In this document: in pieces, positions 8,326 to 15,420 of the stretch
How the letters are laid out: the number at the start of each line of letters is the position of its first letter
How positions within the stretch are numbered: the first letter of the stretch is position 1
Origin: an uncultured Elusimicrobium sp.
GTDB lineage: Bacteria; Elusimicrobiota; Elusimicrobia; Elusimicrobiales; Elusimicrobiaceae
Reading direction: 5' to 3'
Assembly: GCA_902766765.1 (NCBI GenBank)
Contig: CACXER010000037.1
Span: 1 to 35,159, forward strand
DNA length: 35,159 nt
Translations under genes and position numbers: made by a program
Notes under the pieces: generated by a model
Told to the model about the DNA's origin: nothing
Databases searched by the model: none
What the model saw: the letters and a program-made list of their open reading frames with translations, nothing else

Positions 8326-8769
8326 ATGAGACATTTGGCGTTACTTCTTTTAACCGTGTTGTTAGGGGCCTGCGCGCACCCATCCGTCGTTACCGTTACT
8401 TTGCCTGACGGGTTTGAAGTATCCGCCCGTGTGGCCGATACCCCAAAAATGCACGAAAAAGGGCTCATGTTCGTCACCGAACTGCCGGAAAATGAAGGCA
8501 TGCTATTTGTTTTTGACGAAGAAGATGAACTTGTGTTTTGGATGAAAAATACGCTCATTGACCTAGATATGATTTTTATAGACGGCGAAAAAACAGTTAC
8601 CTCTGTAGCGGCAGAAATGCCCCACTCTTACACCTACACGCCCGATGATCAAGTGGCTTATGCGGGCGGCTGGGGAAAATATGTGCTGGAACTGGCATCC
8701 AAGACGGCTGCGCGCCACGGCGTAAAAGAAGGATCAACCCTTTCCTTTTCGTTATCGGAGGGAAAATGA
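8326..8769 (+). CDS. DUF192 family lipoprotein
   Basis: Small protein of 147 residues. The N-terminus MRHLALLLLTVLLGAC is a lipoprotein signal with the lipobox LGAC (lipidated Cys16). The rest is a DUF192 domain: the patterns GLMFVTELPENEGMLFVFDEED and FWMKNTLIDLDMIFID are diagnostic of this family of small beta-barrel-like, exported proteins of unknown biochemical role. The start ATG has no ribosome site but lies seven bases after an extended -10 box. The stop overlaps the next start (ATGA) and the two genes form an exported-protein pair. Confidence 0.9.
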   Translation: MRHLALLLLTVLLGACAHPSVVTVTLPDGFEVSARVADTPKMHEKGLMFVTELPENEGMLFVFDEEDELVFWMKNTLIDLDMIFIDGEKTVTSVAAEMPHSYTYTPDDQVAYAGGWGKYVLELASKTAARHGVKEGSTLSFSLSEGK

Positions 8770-10244
8770 AAAAGATCTTCCTATTGGCTTTGCTTTTCTC
8801 GCTTTGTGCCGGAGCCGTTTGGGCGCAAGCGGACGTTTCGCCGTGGGAAGAACTCAACCAAAACGTCGTGCATCATTTGATGAATCTAATTGACATTGAC
8901 ACCTCACAACCCGAGCCGCAGGAATTGCAAGCCGCACGCTACTTATATAAAGAATTTAACAAACATCACATTGACTGGGATATTTTCCGTCCGGACAAAA
9001 ACCATGCCAATTTATTAGCGCGTATCAAAGGCACCGACTCCACCCAAAAACCCTTGTTACTCATTTCCCATTTAGACACTTCCCCCGCCACTGAAGGATG
9101 GACGTTCCCCCCTTTCCGCGCCACAAAGCAAGACGGTAACATTTATGGGCTAGGTTCCACCGATGCCAAAAATTATACGGCTATTTATTTAACATTACTT
9201 ACCTGGCTTAAAAACCAACCCATTGCCCCCAAACGCGACATTATTTTCTTGGCTACGTCCGGCGAAGAAGTAGGCAGCGCAACCGGACTTCAATGGTTGG
9301 GCGATACGCATTGGAAAGAAATTGCCCCCGGATATGCCCTTAATGAAGGCGGCGGCATTATTAAAAACGAACCGGCCGATATCGTCTTCGCGGAGGCCTC
9401 TACCAAAATGTATATGGACATCAAGGTAACGGCTTACGGAACGGGTGTTCATTCGTCTATGCCGGTCAACGATAACGCGGTTTACGCACTTTCGCAAGCA
9501 CTTGCCAAGATTGCCGATTACAACCCGCCCGCCCGCTTGACGCCGCCGGCACGCACTTTCTTTAAAGCCATTGCTCCTTTGCAAGACGAAGACGGTAAAA
9601 CCACGATTCACTTTTTACTCAACGGCTCGGCGCAAAACCAACAATCGGCCGCACAAATTATGGCGTTAGATCCGTTCTTCCGCACCCAATTGCAAGACAC
9701 GCTAAACCCGACGGTCTTGTCCGCCAGCCAGGATGCCGGATCCACCAGCGACGAGGCCTCGGCGCTTATCAATGTGCGCTTATTGCCCGGGTCTGATCCG
9801 GATAAATTACTGGCCCAACTACAAGCATTATTTACACCGCAAGATAATATTTCGCTGGAAATTGTGGAACGCCCACAACTACCGTTCCCGGCTCCGATGG
9901 ACGGCACGGATGCTTTGTTTGCTTCTATTGCCAAAACAGCGGATAAACTCATGCCGGGGGCCATTACGGTACCGGGGTTAAGCCCTGCGTCCGGCGATAA
10001 CGAATTTTTACGTAAATTGGGCGTTATTACTTACGGCCTGGGCCCGGAAATGGACCCCACCAGCGAAAGCCGCACCCACATGCCGGATGAATTTATCAGT
10101 CAGCAAAGTTTGGAAAACCAACTCAAATTCATCGCGGGCATCGTCTTTGATTTTGCTTACGGGCAAGATTTATTGCCGCTTACGCCCAGCGCGAAAGAAA
10201 CACCGGCGGCCACCGCCGACAACGCGCCGGAAGATGCCGTGTGA
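8766..10244 (+). CDS. Exported M20-family peptidase (carboxypeptidase / ArgE-DapE group)
   Basis: Zinc peptidase of 492 residues with a Sec signal peptide (cleavage after AVWA). Catalytic and metal residues of M20 are present: LISHLDTSPA (His102, Asp104), LGSTDAKNY (Asp133), ATSGEEVGSA (catalytic and metal Glu pair), LNEGGG, and a C-terminal His in SRTHMPDE. The length and the dimerisation insert resemble the PM20D1/CPS carboxypeptidase group more than short DapE enzymes. The tail after about residue 470 is Ala/Pro-rich and looks disordered. It is translationally coupled to the DUF192 gene, with GGAGGG just before the ATG. It is probably periplasmic; the substrate is unknown. Confidence 0.88.
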   Translation: MKKIFLLALLFSLCAGAVWAQADVSPWEELNQNVVHHLMNLIDIDTSQPEPQELQAARYLYKEFNKHHIDWDIFRPDKNHANLLARIKGTDSTQKPLLLISHLDTSPATEGWTFPPFRATKQDGNIYGLGSTDAKNYTAIYLTLLTWLKNQPIAPKRDIIFLATSGEEVGSATGLQWLGDTHWKEIAPGYALNEGGGIIKNEPADIVFAEASTKMYMDIKVTAYGTGVHSSMPVNDNAVYALSQALAKIADYNPPARLTPPARTFFKAIAPLQDEDGKTTIHFLLNGSAQNQQSAAQIMALDPFFRTQLQDTLNPTVLSASQDAGSTSDEASALINVRLLPGSDPDKLLAQLQALFTPQDNISLEIVERPQLPFPAPMDGTDALFASIAKTADKLMPGAITVPGLSPASGDNEFLRKLGVITYGLGPEMDPTSESRTHMPDEFISQQSLENQLKFIAGIVFDFAYGQDLLPLTPSAKETPAATADNAPEDAV

Positions 10245-10246
10245 AA

Positions 10247-10255
10247 TGATATAAT
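10247..10255 (+). promoter_or_regulatory. Extended -10 promoter of metK
   Basis: TGATATAAT is a perfect extended -10 box, three bases after the peptidase stop codon. It predicts a leader of about 40 bases, too short for a SAM riboswitch. AGGAG at 10287-10291 is the ribosome site. Confidence 0.6.
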
Positions 10256-10300
10256 ATAAAAAACCGTTTTCCCCTCAAATTTATTTAGGAGTTGTTGTAT

Positions 10301-11461
10301 ATGATTAAACAAGGTACTTGTTTTTTTACGTCGGAGTCGGTCTCTAAAGGCCACCCGGATAAAGTCTGCGACCAAATTTCAGACGCTATTTTAGACGAAA
10401 TTTTACGCAAAGATAAAACAGCCCGTGTAGCGTGCGAAACGTACATTACGCGCGGACTTGTAATCGTCGGCGGGGAAATTACCACTCGCACGTGGGTAGA
10501 TGTGGAACAAATCGCGCGCGATGTAATTAAAGACATCGGTTATGATGCTGCCACCTACGGCTTTAACGGTAACACCTGTGCGGTAGTAAATGTGATCGGC
10601 AAGCAATCGCCGGATATCAGCCAAGGGGTAGACGTAGGCGGTGCGGGCGATCAGGGGCTGATGGTGGGATACGCCGTCAACGAAACGAAAGAATTTATGC
10701 CGCTTTCTCTCGTGCTTTCTCACGAGATTTTGAAGAAACTGGAAAGCGTGCGTAAGAGCAAAAAACTAGACTATCTCGGCCCGGATGCCAAAAGCCAAGT
10801 AACCGTGGAATATAAAGACGGCAAACCCGTGCGTGTAGATACGGTGGTCGTTTCTACCCAACACACGGAAAAAATTTTAGATAAATCGGGCAATCAAATC
10901 ACAGAAAGATCTAAAAAGGAAATTGCCGACGCCGCTATTTGGCCTGTGGTCAACAAATGGGCCGATAAAAACACAAAAATTTACATCAACCCAACGGGAA
11001 AATTTGTGATCGGCGGCCCGCAATCCGACACGGGGCTTACCGGCCGGAAAATCATTGTAGACACCTATGGCGGACGTTGTCCGCACGGAGGTGGTGCTTT
11101 CTCCGGCAAGGACCCGACCAAAGTGGACCGCTCGGCGGCGTATATGGCACGCTATATTGCTAAAAACATCGTGGCTGCCAAATTGGCCAGCGAGTGCACC
11201 GTGCAAATTGCGTATGCTATCGGGCGCGAAGAACCCGTTGGATTTTATGTAGATACCGACGGCACAGGCATTTTACCCGATGAAAAACTGGCACAAATCG
11301 CGCGCAAAGTTTTCCCGCTTACGCCGCGCGGTATTATTGAGCACTTCAAGTTGCGCCGCCCGATTTACCGCGAGACCGCGGCCTTTGGACACTTCGGGCG
11401 CAACGGCTTTCCGTGGGAACAAACAGATAAAGTGGTTGCACTCAAAGCACTTGTTAAATAA
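10301..11461 (+). CDS. metK: S-adenosylmethionine synthetase
   Basis: Makes S-adenosylmethionine from methionine and ATP in the cytoplasm. All family marks are visible in the 386 residues: [20 protein letters not shown] (ATP site), [12 protein letters not shown] (methionine/ATP loop), [21 protein letters not shown] (phosphate-binding P-loop-like motif) and DTYGG. The length matches the family. ATG 10301 is chosen over the in-frame TTG at 10292, which directly abuts the AGGAG site; from the ATG the spacing is nine bases. It has its own promoter and is followed by a short hairpin before the DJ-1 family gene. Confidence 0.97.
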   Translation: MIKQGTCFFTSESVSKGHPDKVCDQISDAILDEILRKDKTARVACETYITRGLVIVGGEITTRTWVDVEQIARDVIKDIGYDAATYGFNGNTCAVVNVIGKQSPDISQGVDVGGAGDQGLMVGYAVNETKEFMPLSLVLSHEILKKLESVRKSKKLDYLGPDAKSQVTVEYKDGKPVRVDTVVVSTQHTEKILDKSGNQITERSKKEIADAAIWPVVNKWADKNTKIYINPTGKFVIGGPQSDTGLTGRKIIVDTYGGRCPHGGGAFSGKDPTKVDRSAAYMARYIAKNIVAAKLASECTVQIAYAIGREEPVGFYVDTDGTGILPDEKLAQIARKVFPLTPRGIIEHFKLRRPIYRETAAFGHFGRNGFPWEQTDKVVALKALVK

Positions 11462-11466
11462 TTTAT

Positions 11467-11490
11467 GCCCCACCTAACCGTGGGGCTTTT
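11467..11490 (+). terminator. Hairpin terminator / attenuator between metK and the DJ-1 family gene
   Basis: GCCCCAC and GTGGGGC form a perfect seven-base-pair stem with a six-base loop, followed by TTTT. The T run is short and the next ribosome site follows within seven bases, so partial read-through is likely. Confidence 0.65.
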
Positions 11491-11503
11491 ACAAGGAGAT
11501 TCT

Positions 11504-12043
11504 ATGAAAAAAGTATGTTTGGTTTTAGCAGACGGATTTGAAGAATTAGAAGCCGTAGGCACGTATGCCATGCTCAGCCGCGGCGGATTAGATGTGGATA
11601 TTTATGCATTGTCCGACAAAGATACCACCGGGCGCTTTGGCCTCACGTGCACCAACTTACATGCGTTTTCCACACTCAATGCCTCGTATTATGATGCGCT
11701 CGTCTTACCGGGTGGGCCGGGTTACGAAAAACTGGAAAAAAACGGTTACGTGCAACAACTGATTAAAAAATTTTTAGATAATGGAAAAGTGGTTGCCGCG
11801 ATATGCGCCAGCCCCACTATTTTAGGCCGGGCGGGTTATTTAAAAGGCAAAAAGTATACGTGTTTTACGTCTATGAATGCCGATTTTGGCGGCACTTTTA
11901 CCGGAGACTATGTAGCCGTGGACGGCAATTTAATTACCGGACAAAGCGCAGCGGCTACAGTGGATTTTGGACTGGCCATTATTGAAAAATTACTCGGCCA
12001 AGAAAAAGCCGATGAAGTCAAAAAGAGTATTTATTACAAATAA
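11504..12043 (+). CDS. DJ-1/PfpI/ThiJ family protein
   Basis: Class I glutamine-amidotransferase-like fold, 179 residues. The nucleophile-elbow cysteine is Cys101 in AAICASPTILG and the supporting Glu lies in the N-terminal DGFEELEAV segment, as in YajL/DJ-1 deglycase or chaperone proteins. LVLPGGPGYEKL matches the oxyanion region. ATG 11504 is used because AAGGAG lies six bases upstream; the longer frame begins inside the hairpin. The activity within the family (deglycase, glyoxalase III, redox sensing) is debated and cannot be read from sequence. It ends just before a bidirectional terminator. Confidence 0.9.
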   Translation: MKKVCLVLADGFEELEAVGTYAMLSRGGLDVDIYALSDKDTTGRFGLTCTNLHAFSTLNASYYDALVLPGGPGYEKLEKNGYVQQLIKKFLDNGKVVAAICASPTILGRAGYLKGKKYTCFTSMNADFGGTFTGDYVAVDGNLITGQSAAATVDFGLAIIEKLLGQEKADEVKKSIYYK

Positions 12044-12058
12044 GTGAAGTGTTAACGC

Positions 12059-12094
12059 AAAAAAATCTCCGGCAATTTTTGCCGGAGATTTTTT
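12059..12094. terminator. Bidirectional rho-independent terminator
   Basis: TCTCCGGC and GCCGGAGA form a perfect stem with an AATTTTT loop, flanked by an A run on the left and a T run on the right. It can end both the plus-strand DJ-1 family unit and the convergent minus-strand pilin gene, whose stop codon touches it. Confidence 0.9.
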
Positions 12095-12632
12095 ATTGAA
12101 TCACATAAACTGTTCTTGTTGTACCTTCTACCGTTGTGGTTATGTTTTTACTAAACGATTGGCAAATCTTTAGCGGATCCCCTAACCCACCCGCTATACA
12201 ATACGTATTTGGATCATTTTCTATACGGAAAAACTCATAATAGGCGCTACCAGTACCTACTTCATTTTCTTTCCAACGATTTGAAATAGCAACACAAGCA
12301 ACGTCCCCAACACACTTTGTACCAAAATCAAAATGCTTTGTTTTTTTACGAGCCAACCCAGAATAAGTAAAATCCTCGCCCGGAATCCCAATATCCAATT
12401 CATCAAAATCATCGGCATATTTCCCGTTAGCTAAAAAATATCTTTCTTGTGCATCCCCAATAGCCTTTACCATCGTAAGCGCCTGCGTAGCACGTGATTT
12501 TTCCACCGCTTTATTGTATTGTGGCAAGGCCACTGCGGCTAAAATACCGATAATCAAAACAACTACCAGTAATTCGATTAGCGTAAATCCTTTGGTATCT
12601 AAAATACCCGATAAACAACTTTCCTTTTTCAT
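12093..12632 (-). CDS. Type IV prepilin (PilE/PilA-like major or minor pilin)
   Basis: Prepilin of 179 residues. A 14-residue leader ends in KG, followed by [24 protein letters not shown], so prepilin peptidase would cut before Phe and methylate it; Glu5 of the mature form is present. The globular part contains a disulfide-type pair (near CVGDVAC) and a late Cys pair (YCIAGGL..KIC), plausible for the pilin D-region. GGAGGG lies six bases before the ATG. It is monocistronic, with a promoter whose spacer is a T11 run. The form is strongly reminiscent of the many pilin genes of Elusimicrobium. Whether it is a pilus or pseudopilus subunit is open. Confidence 0.92.
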   Translation of the reverse strand: MKKESCLSGILDTKGFTLIELLVVVLIIGILAAVALPQYNKAVEKSRATQALTMVKAIGDAQERYFLANGKYADDFDELDIGIPGEDFTYSGLARKKTKHFDFGTKCVGDVACVAISNRWKENEVGTGSAYYEFFRIENDPNTYCIAGGLGDPLKICQSFSKNITTTVEGTTRTVYVIQ

Positions 12633-12665
12633 ACGTATCCCTCCATGTAAACTAGGTACACATAA

Positions 12666-12697
12666 ATTAAAGCAAAAAAAAAAACAAAGTCAAGGGG
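12666..12697 (-). promoter_or_regulatory. Pilin promoter with T11 tract in the spacer
   Basis: Minus-strand TTGACT (12688-12693) and TTTAAT (12666-12671) are separated by 16 bases, of which 11 are a pure T run (12674-12684). CCCC directly precedes the -35 box, as in three other promoters in the window. Confidence 0.65.
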
Positions 12698-12733
12698 TAT
12701 TTTTCCACGACGATGAAATAACATAAAAACAAT

Positions 12734-12804
12734 GTCATTCCGTACTTGATACAGAATCTCACCTTATGAATAACAACGAGATCCTGAATCAAGTTCAGGA
12801 TGAC
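12734..12804. repeat. Palindromic dispersed repeat (MITE/REP-like hairpin)
   Basis: Two 27-base arms (12734-12760 and 12778-12804) are inverted copies with five mismatches, separated by 17 bases. The right arm holds an inner perfect palindrome, TCCTGAA with TTCAGGA. The GATCCTGAATCAAGTTCAGGATGAC core resembles palindromic repeats known from several unrelated bacterial genomes. It lies between rsmA and the pilin promoter and may also act as a terminator. Confidence 0.7.
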
Positions 12805-12858
12805 GGCATTTTTAGTTTAGCATAACGCCTTATCTAGATTTACACCTGACCGATATGT

Positions 12859-13617
12859 TTACAACAGATGAGTTAGACGGACATACTCCGTAGGAGTCAA
12901 TTGTTCGGCACGGACGGTAAGCGGTAAGTTTAATAAAGTAACGGCAGACGAAATTTTTTCTTTATCATACCCCGCCAGCGCAAGCGCATTAAATAAAGTT
13001 TTCCGACGGTGTAAAAAAGAAGATACTACCACACGGCGTAGTTTTGCCCAATCTACACCGGGCGGCGTAATTTTTTCAAAGGCCAGTACCGCACTTTCCA
13101 CTTTGGGCGGTGGCGTAAAACAACCGCGTCCCACTTTGCAAATAAAACTCACACGCGCGCGTAATTGGCTCAAAATACTTAGCGGCCCGTAAAATTCATC
13201 CCCGACCTTGGCGCGGATTTTTTGCGTATGTTCTTTTTGAAACATAAACACTGCCGTCTGAAAATACGCCCACGACAATACTTTATCCAAAATTTCTGCC
13301 GCGTCAATATATGGCAAATTGCTGATAAACGTCGTTGGCAGTGTAGGTAAATCCGCCAGATTAAACTTTAAAAAATTTTCCTGCACAATTTTTATGCCCG
13401 CCTCTTTGGGCAAGTGGCTAGACAGATATGATACCATATCCGGATCAATTTCTACGACGGTAAACTTTTCCTCTCCGCGCGCAATCAAAGCACTTGTCAG
13501 CGCGCCTTTGCCGGGGCCGATTTCCACCACCTGTTCCGCCCGCAACAAAAGGGCGGCGTCCACAATTTGCGTCACCACATGGTTATCGGTCAGAAAATGT
13601 TGCCCGTATTTTTGCAT
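12859..13617 (-). CDS. rsmA: 16S rRNA dimethyladenosine transferase
   Basis: KsgA/RsmA, which dimethylates the two adjacent adenosines at the 3' end of 16S rRNA using SAM. The 252-residue protein shows YGQHFL at the N-terminus, the SAM motif VEIGPGKGALT (31-41), acidic VVEIDPD, the catalytic SNLPY (99-103) and the late FTPPPKVESAVL motif. The FQKEHTQKI segment matches the family's 'QKEVA.R' region. It starts two bases after the TPR gene stop, so it is coupled to it, with only a weak GGA ribosome site. The length is close to typical, slightly short. Confidence 0.95.
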   Translation of the reverse strand: MQKYGQHFLTDNHVVTQIVDAALLLRAEQVVEIGPGKGALTSALIARGEEKFTVVEIDPDMVSYLSSHLPKEAGIKIVQENFLKFNLADLPTLPTTFISNLPYIDAAEILDKVLSWAYFQTAVFMFQKEHTQKIRAKVGDEFYGPLSILSQLRARVSFICKVGRGCFTPPPKVESAVLAFEKITPPGVDWAKLRRVVVSSFLHRRKTLFNALALAGYDKEKISSAVTLLNLPLTVRAEQLTPTEYVRLTHLL

Positions 13618-13619
13618 AG

Positions 13620-15308
13620 TTATTCCGCTAAAATTTTTAAGTTGCGTTTGGCTGTTTTGTTTTTGGAATCCAACTCCAACGCCCGACGGTAAAACTGCCG
13701 TGCGCTTTCGTCATTATCCGCAATGACGGCCGCCGTGCCGAGCCCCAATTGCGCAAGCGCGTCAGTCGGGCTTTGCGTAGCGGCCTCATTAAAATTTTTC
13801 TGCGCTGCGGCCGCATTTCCGCGTGCCAAAGCGGCTAGCCCTTTCAACAAGGCACATATATTTCCCGCCGGACACGTATATTCTTGTAAATCTTCCTCGG
13901 CTTCGCTTACGAACTTGAGCCATGTGCGCCCCATAACCCACAGCCCCATATCGTTACCGACAATACGCGGGTCATATACGGCTTTCGGAGCCGTCGTGCG
14001 GTTCTGCGTAAGCGCACCGGGCGCGGCATAATCGGCAGTGCGGCCCTGTAAAGATAAATTGACCTGCATATCTTTCCCCTCTTTTACCGCTTGACGCACG
14101 GCCTCCGTAAAATCCTTGATTTGTTTAGCACGCACGTCAGATGCCGCCGCAGGGAGCGTAAACATCCGCTTAAATGCGCGGGGCATCTGATTAGATTGCA
14201 CCGACGATCCACCTATTCCCGATGACATCCGCATTTTTTGATACTCCCGCTCAAAACTGCCGCCCGCGCGGCCTTTGGGCAAAGAGTCTTCCTGCGGCGG
14301 CACATATTCCAGCGCCACTTCCACCTGGATCGGTTTTGAGGACGATACTTTAGATAAACTTTGCGCGAACTGTTCAATCTGTTTTTCAAACGCTTGCGGG
14401 GTTGTTCCGCTGGCCCGGTAGGCGGCATTTAATGCCAAGCCCTCATCGTTAAATTTGGAAATGGAAAAAGATTCTTCCAACACCTCACGGGCGGCGGCTT
14501 CGTTACCTAAACGAGTGAGCAAGAACGCATAACGAAGACGCGCCACGTAATCGCCGGGCTTTGTTTTAACGGCTTTTTTATAAAATTTGAGTGCCTCTTG
14601 GTTGCGGCCCATATTCTCGTACAAAGCGGCTAAACTGAGTTGCGCGTCTTCGTAATTTGAAAAATAATGCAGGGCCTTCTTGAACGATTCTTCCGCCTGG
14701 GCATCTCGTCCTAACGCTTCATAGAGCGTGCCGAGTTGGTAGTGATAGAGCGGCTCGCGCGGGGCGAGTTCACTGGCGCGGCGAAAATGTTCTAATGATT
14801 TCTCTAAATCTTTTTGCACGGCGTAGGTGGAACCTAAATTCATGTGCGTATCGGCTTTGTTAGCGTCCAAACGATTAGCCGTTAAAAAATAATCTTGCGC
14901 GGCGGAAATATCGCCTTTCCACCCGGCGGCAATCCCCAAAAGTTGATAAGCCATCGGATTTTGCGGGTCCAAACGCAGGGCTTCTTTATATTCGCTGATA
15001 GCATCGTCCACCTTGCCCGACCAATACAACGACGCGCCCAATAGCAGGTAACCCATAGGGTCTTTGGTGTTTTTTACGACGGCTTTAGCAAAACTGTTGG
15101 ACGCGTCTTGATAGCGGGCTTGGCTCATTTCGCCCATGCCGCGCAAAATATCGGAACGGGCCTGGTCTACCATCATCTGGTCCCAGACGGTTTGGGAATA
15201 ATCGGTTTTAATCGTAGGTTTACTAAATGAAAAAGGAAAGCGCGCGTGGGAAAATTCCGCGGCTACAAACAGAAAAATGCATATAAATAAACCGATTTTT
15301 TTCGTCAT
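13620..15308 (-). CDS. Exported TPR-repeat protein
   Basis: Protein of 562 residues with a Sec signal peptide (MTKKIGLFICIFLFVAAEFSHA). Tandem TPR units run from about residue 50 to 290, with typical W/Y-L-x-x-G and A-x-x-x-Y-x-x-A-L-x-x-x-P patterns, for example KVDDAISEYKEALRLDPQNP and KDLEKSLEHFRRASELAPRE. A central unassigned part (about 290-460, with VEVALEYVPP) follows, then two more TPR units at the C-terminus. Its role is presumably scaffolding in the periplasm. It stands directly downstream of the unassigned envelope cluster and may be a partner, but it has its own start region: TATCAT lies six bases before ATG and there is no ribosome site. rsmA follows in the same transcript. Confidence 0.85.
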   Translation of the reverse strand: MTKKIGLFICIFLFVAAEFSHARFPFSFSKPTIKTDYSQTVWDQMMVDQARSDILRGMGEMSQARYQDASNSFAKAVVKNTKDPMGYLLLGASLYWSGKVDDAISEYKEALRLDPQNPMAYQLLGIAAGWKGDISAAQDYFLTANRLDANKADTHMNLGSTYAVQKDLEKSLEHFRRASELAPREPLYHYQLGTLYEALGRDAQAEESFKKALHYFSNYEDAQLSLAALYENMGRNQEALKFYKKAVKTKPGDYVARLRYAFLLTRLGNEAAAREVLEESFSISKFNDEGLALNAAYRASGTTPQAFEKQIEQFAQSLSKVSSSKPIQVEVALEYVPPQEDSLPKGRAGGSFEREYQKMRMSSGIGGSSVQSNQMPRAFKRMFTLPAAASDVRAKQIKDFTEAVRQAVKEGKDMQVNLSLQGRTADYAAPGALTQNRTTAPKAVYDPRIVGNDMGLWVMGRTWLKFVSEAEEDLQEYTCPAGNICALLKGLAALARGNAAAAQKNFNEAATQSPTDALAQLGLGTAAVIADNDESARQFYRRALELDSKNKTAKRNLKILAE

Positions 15309-15314
15309 AGATAT

Positions 15315-15320
15315 ATGATA
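15315..15320 (-). promoter_or_regulatory. Possible -10 box of the exported TPR gene
   Basis: Minus-strand TATCAT lies six bases before the ATG. TTGCTC is found 17 bases upstream as a weak -35. No ribosome site is present, so a leaderless mRNA is possible. Confidence 0.3.
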
Positions 15321-15356
15321 GAAAAAAGCGCGCGCGGGAGCAAATGGGAAAAGGGA

Positions 15357-15391
15357 TTAAAACACCGGGGCGGCTATTATTGCCGCCCCGG
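15357..15391 (-). terminator. Rho-independent terminator of the giant Cys-repeat gene
   Basis: A perfect ten-base-pair GC stem (15365-15374 with 15382-15391) with a seven-base loop is followed on the minus strand by TGTTTTAA. It lies about 30 bases after the stop of the 1333-residue gene and separates it from the TPR gene. Confidence 0.85.
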
Positions 15392-15420
15392 GAATACAAA
15401 TTACTTCTTGACGTATGTTC

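Noticed and set aside
10256-10300. SAM riboswitch before metK
   Set aside because: The predicted leader is about 40 bases and holds no multi-helix structure.
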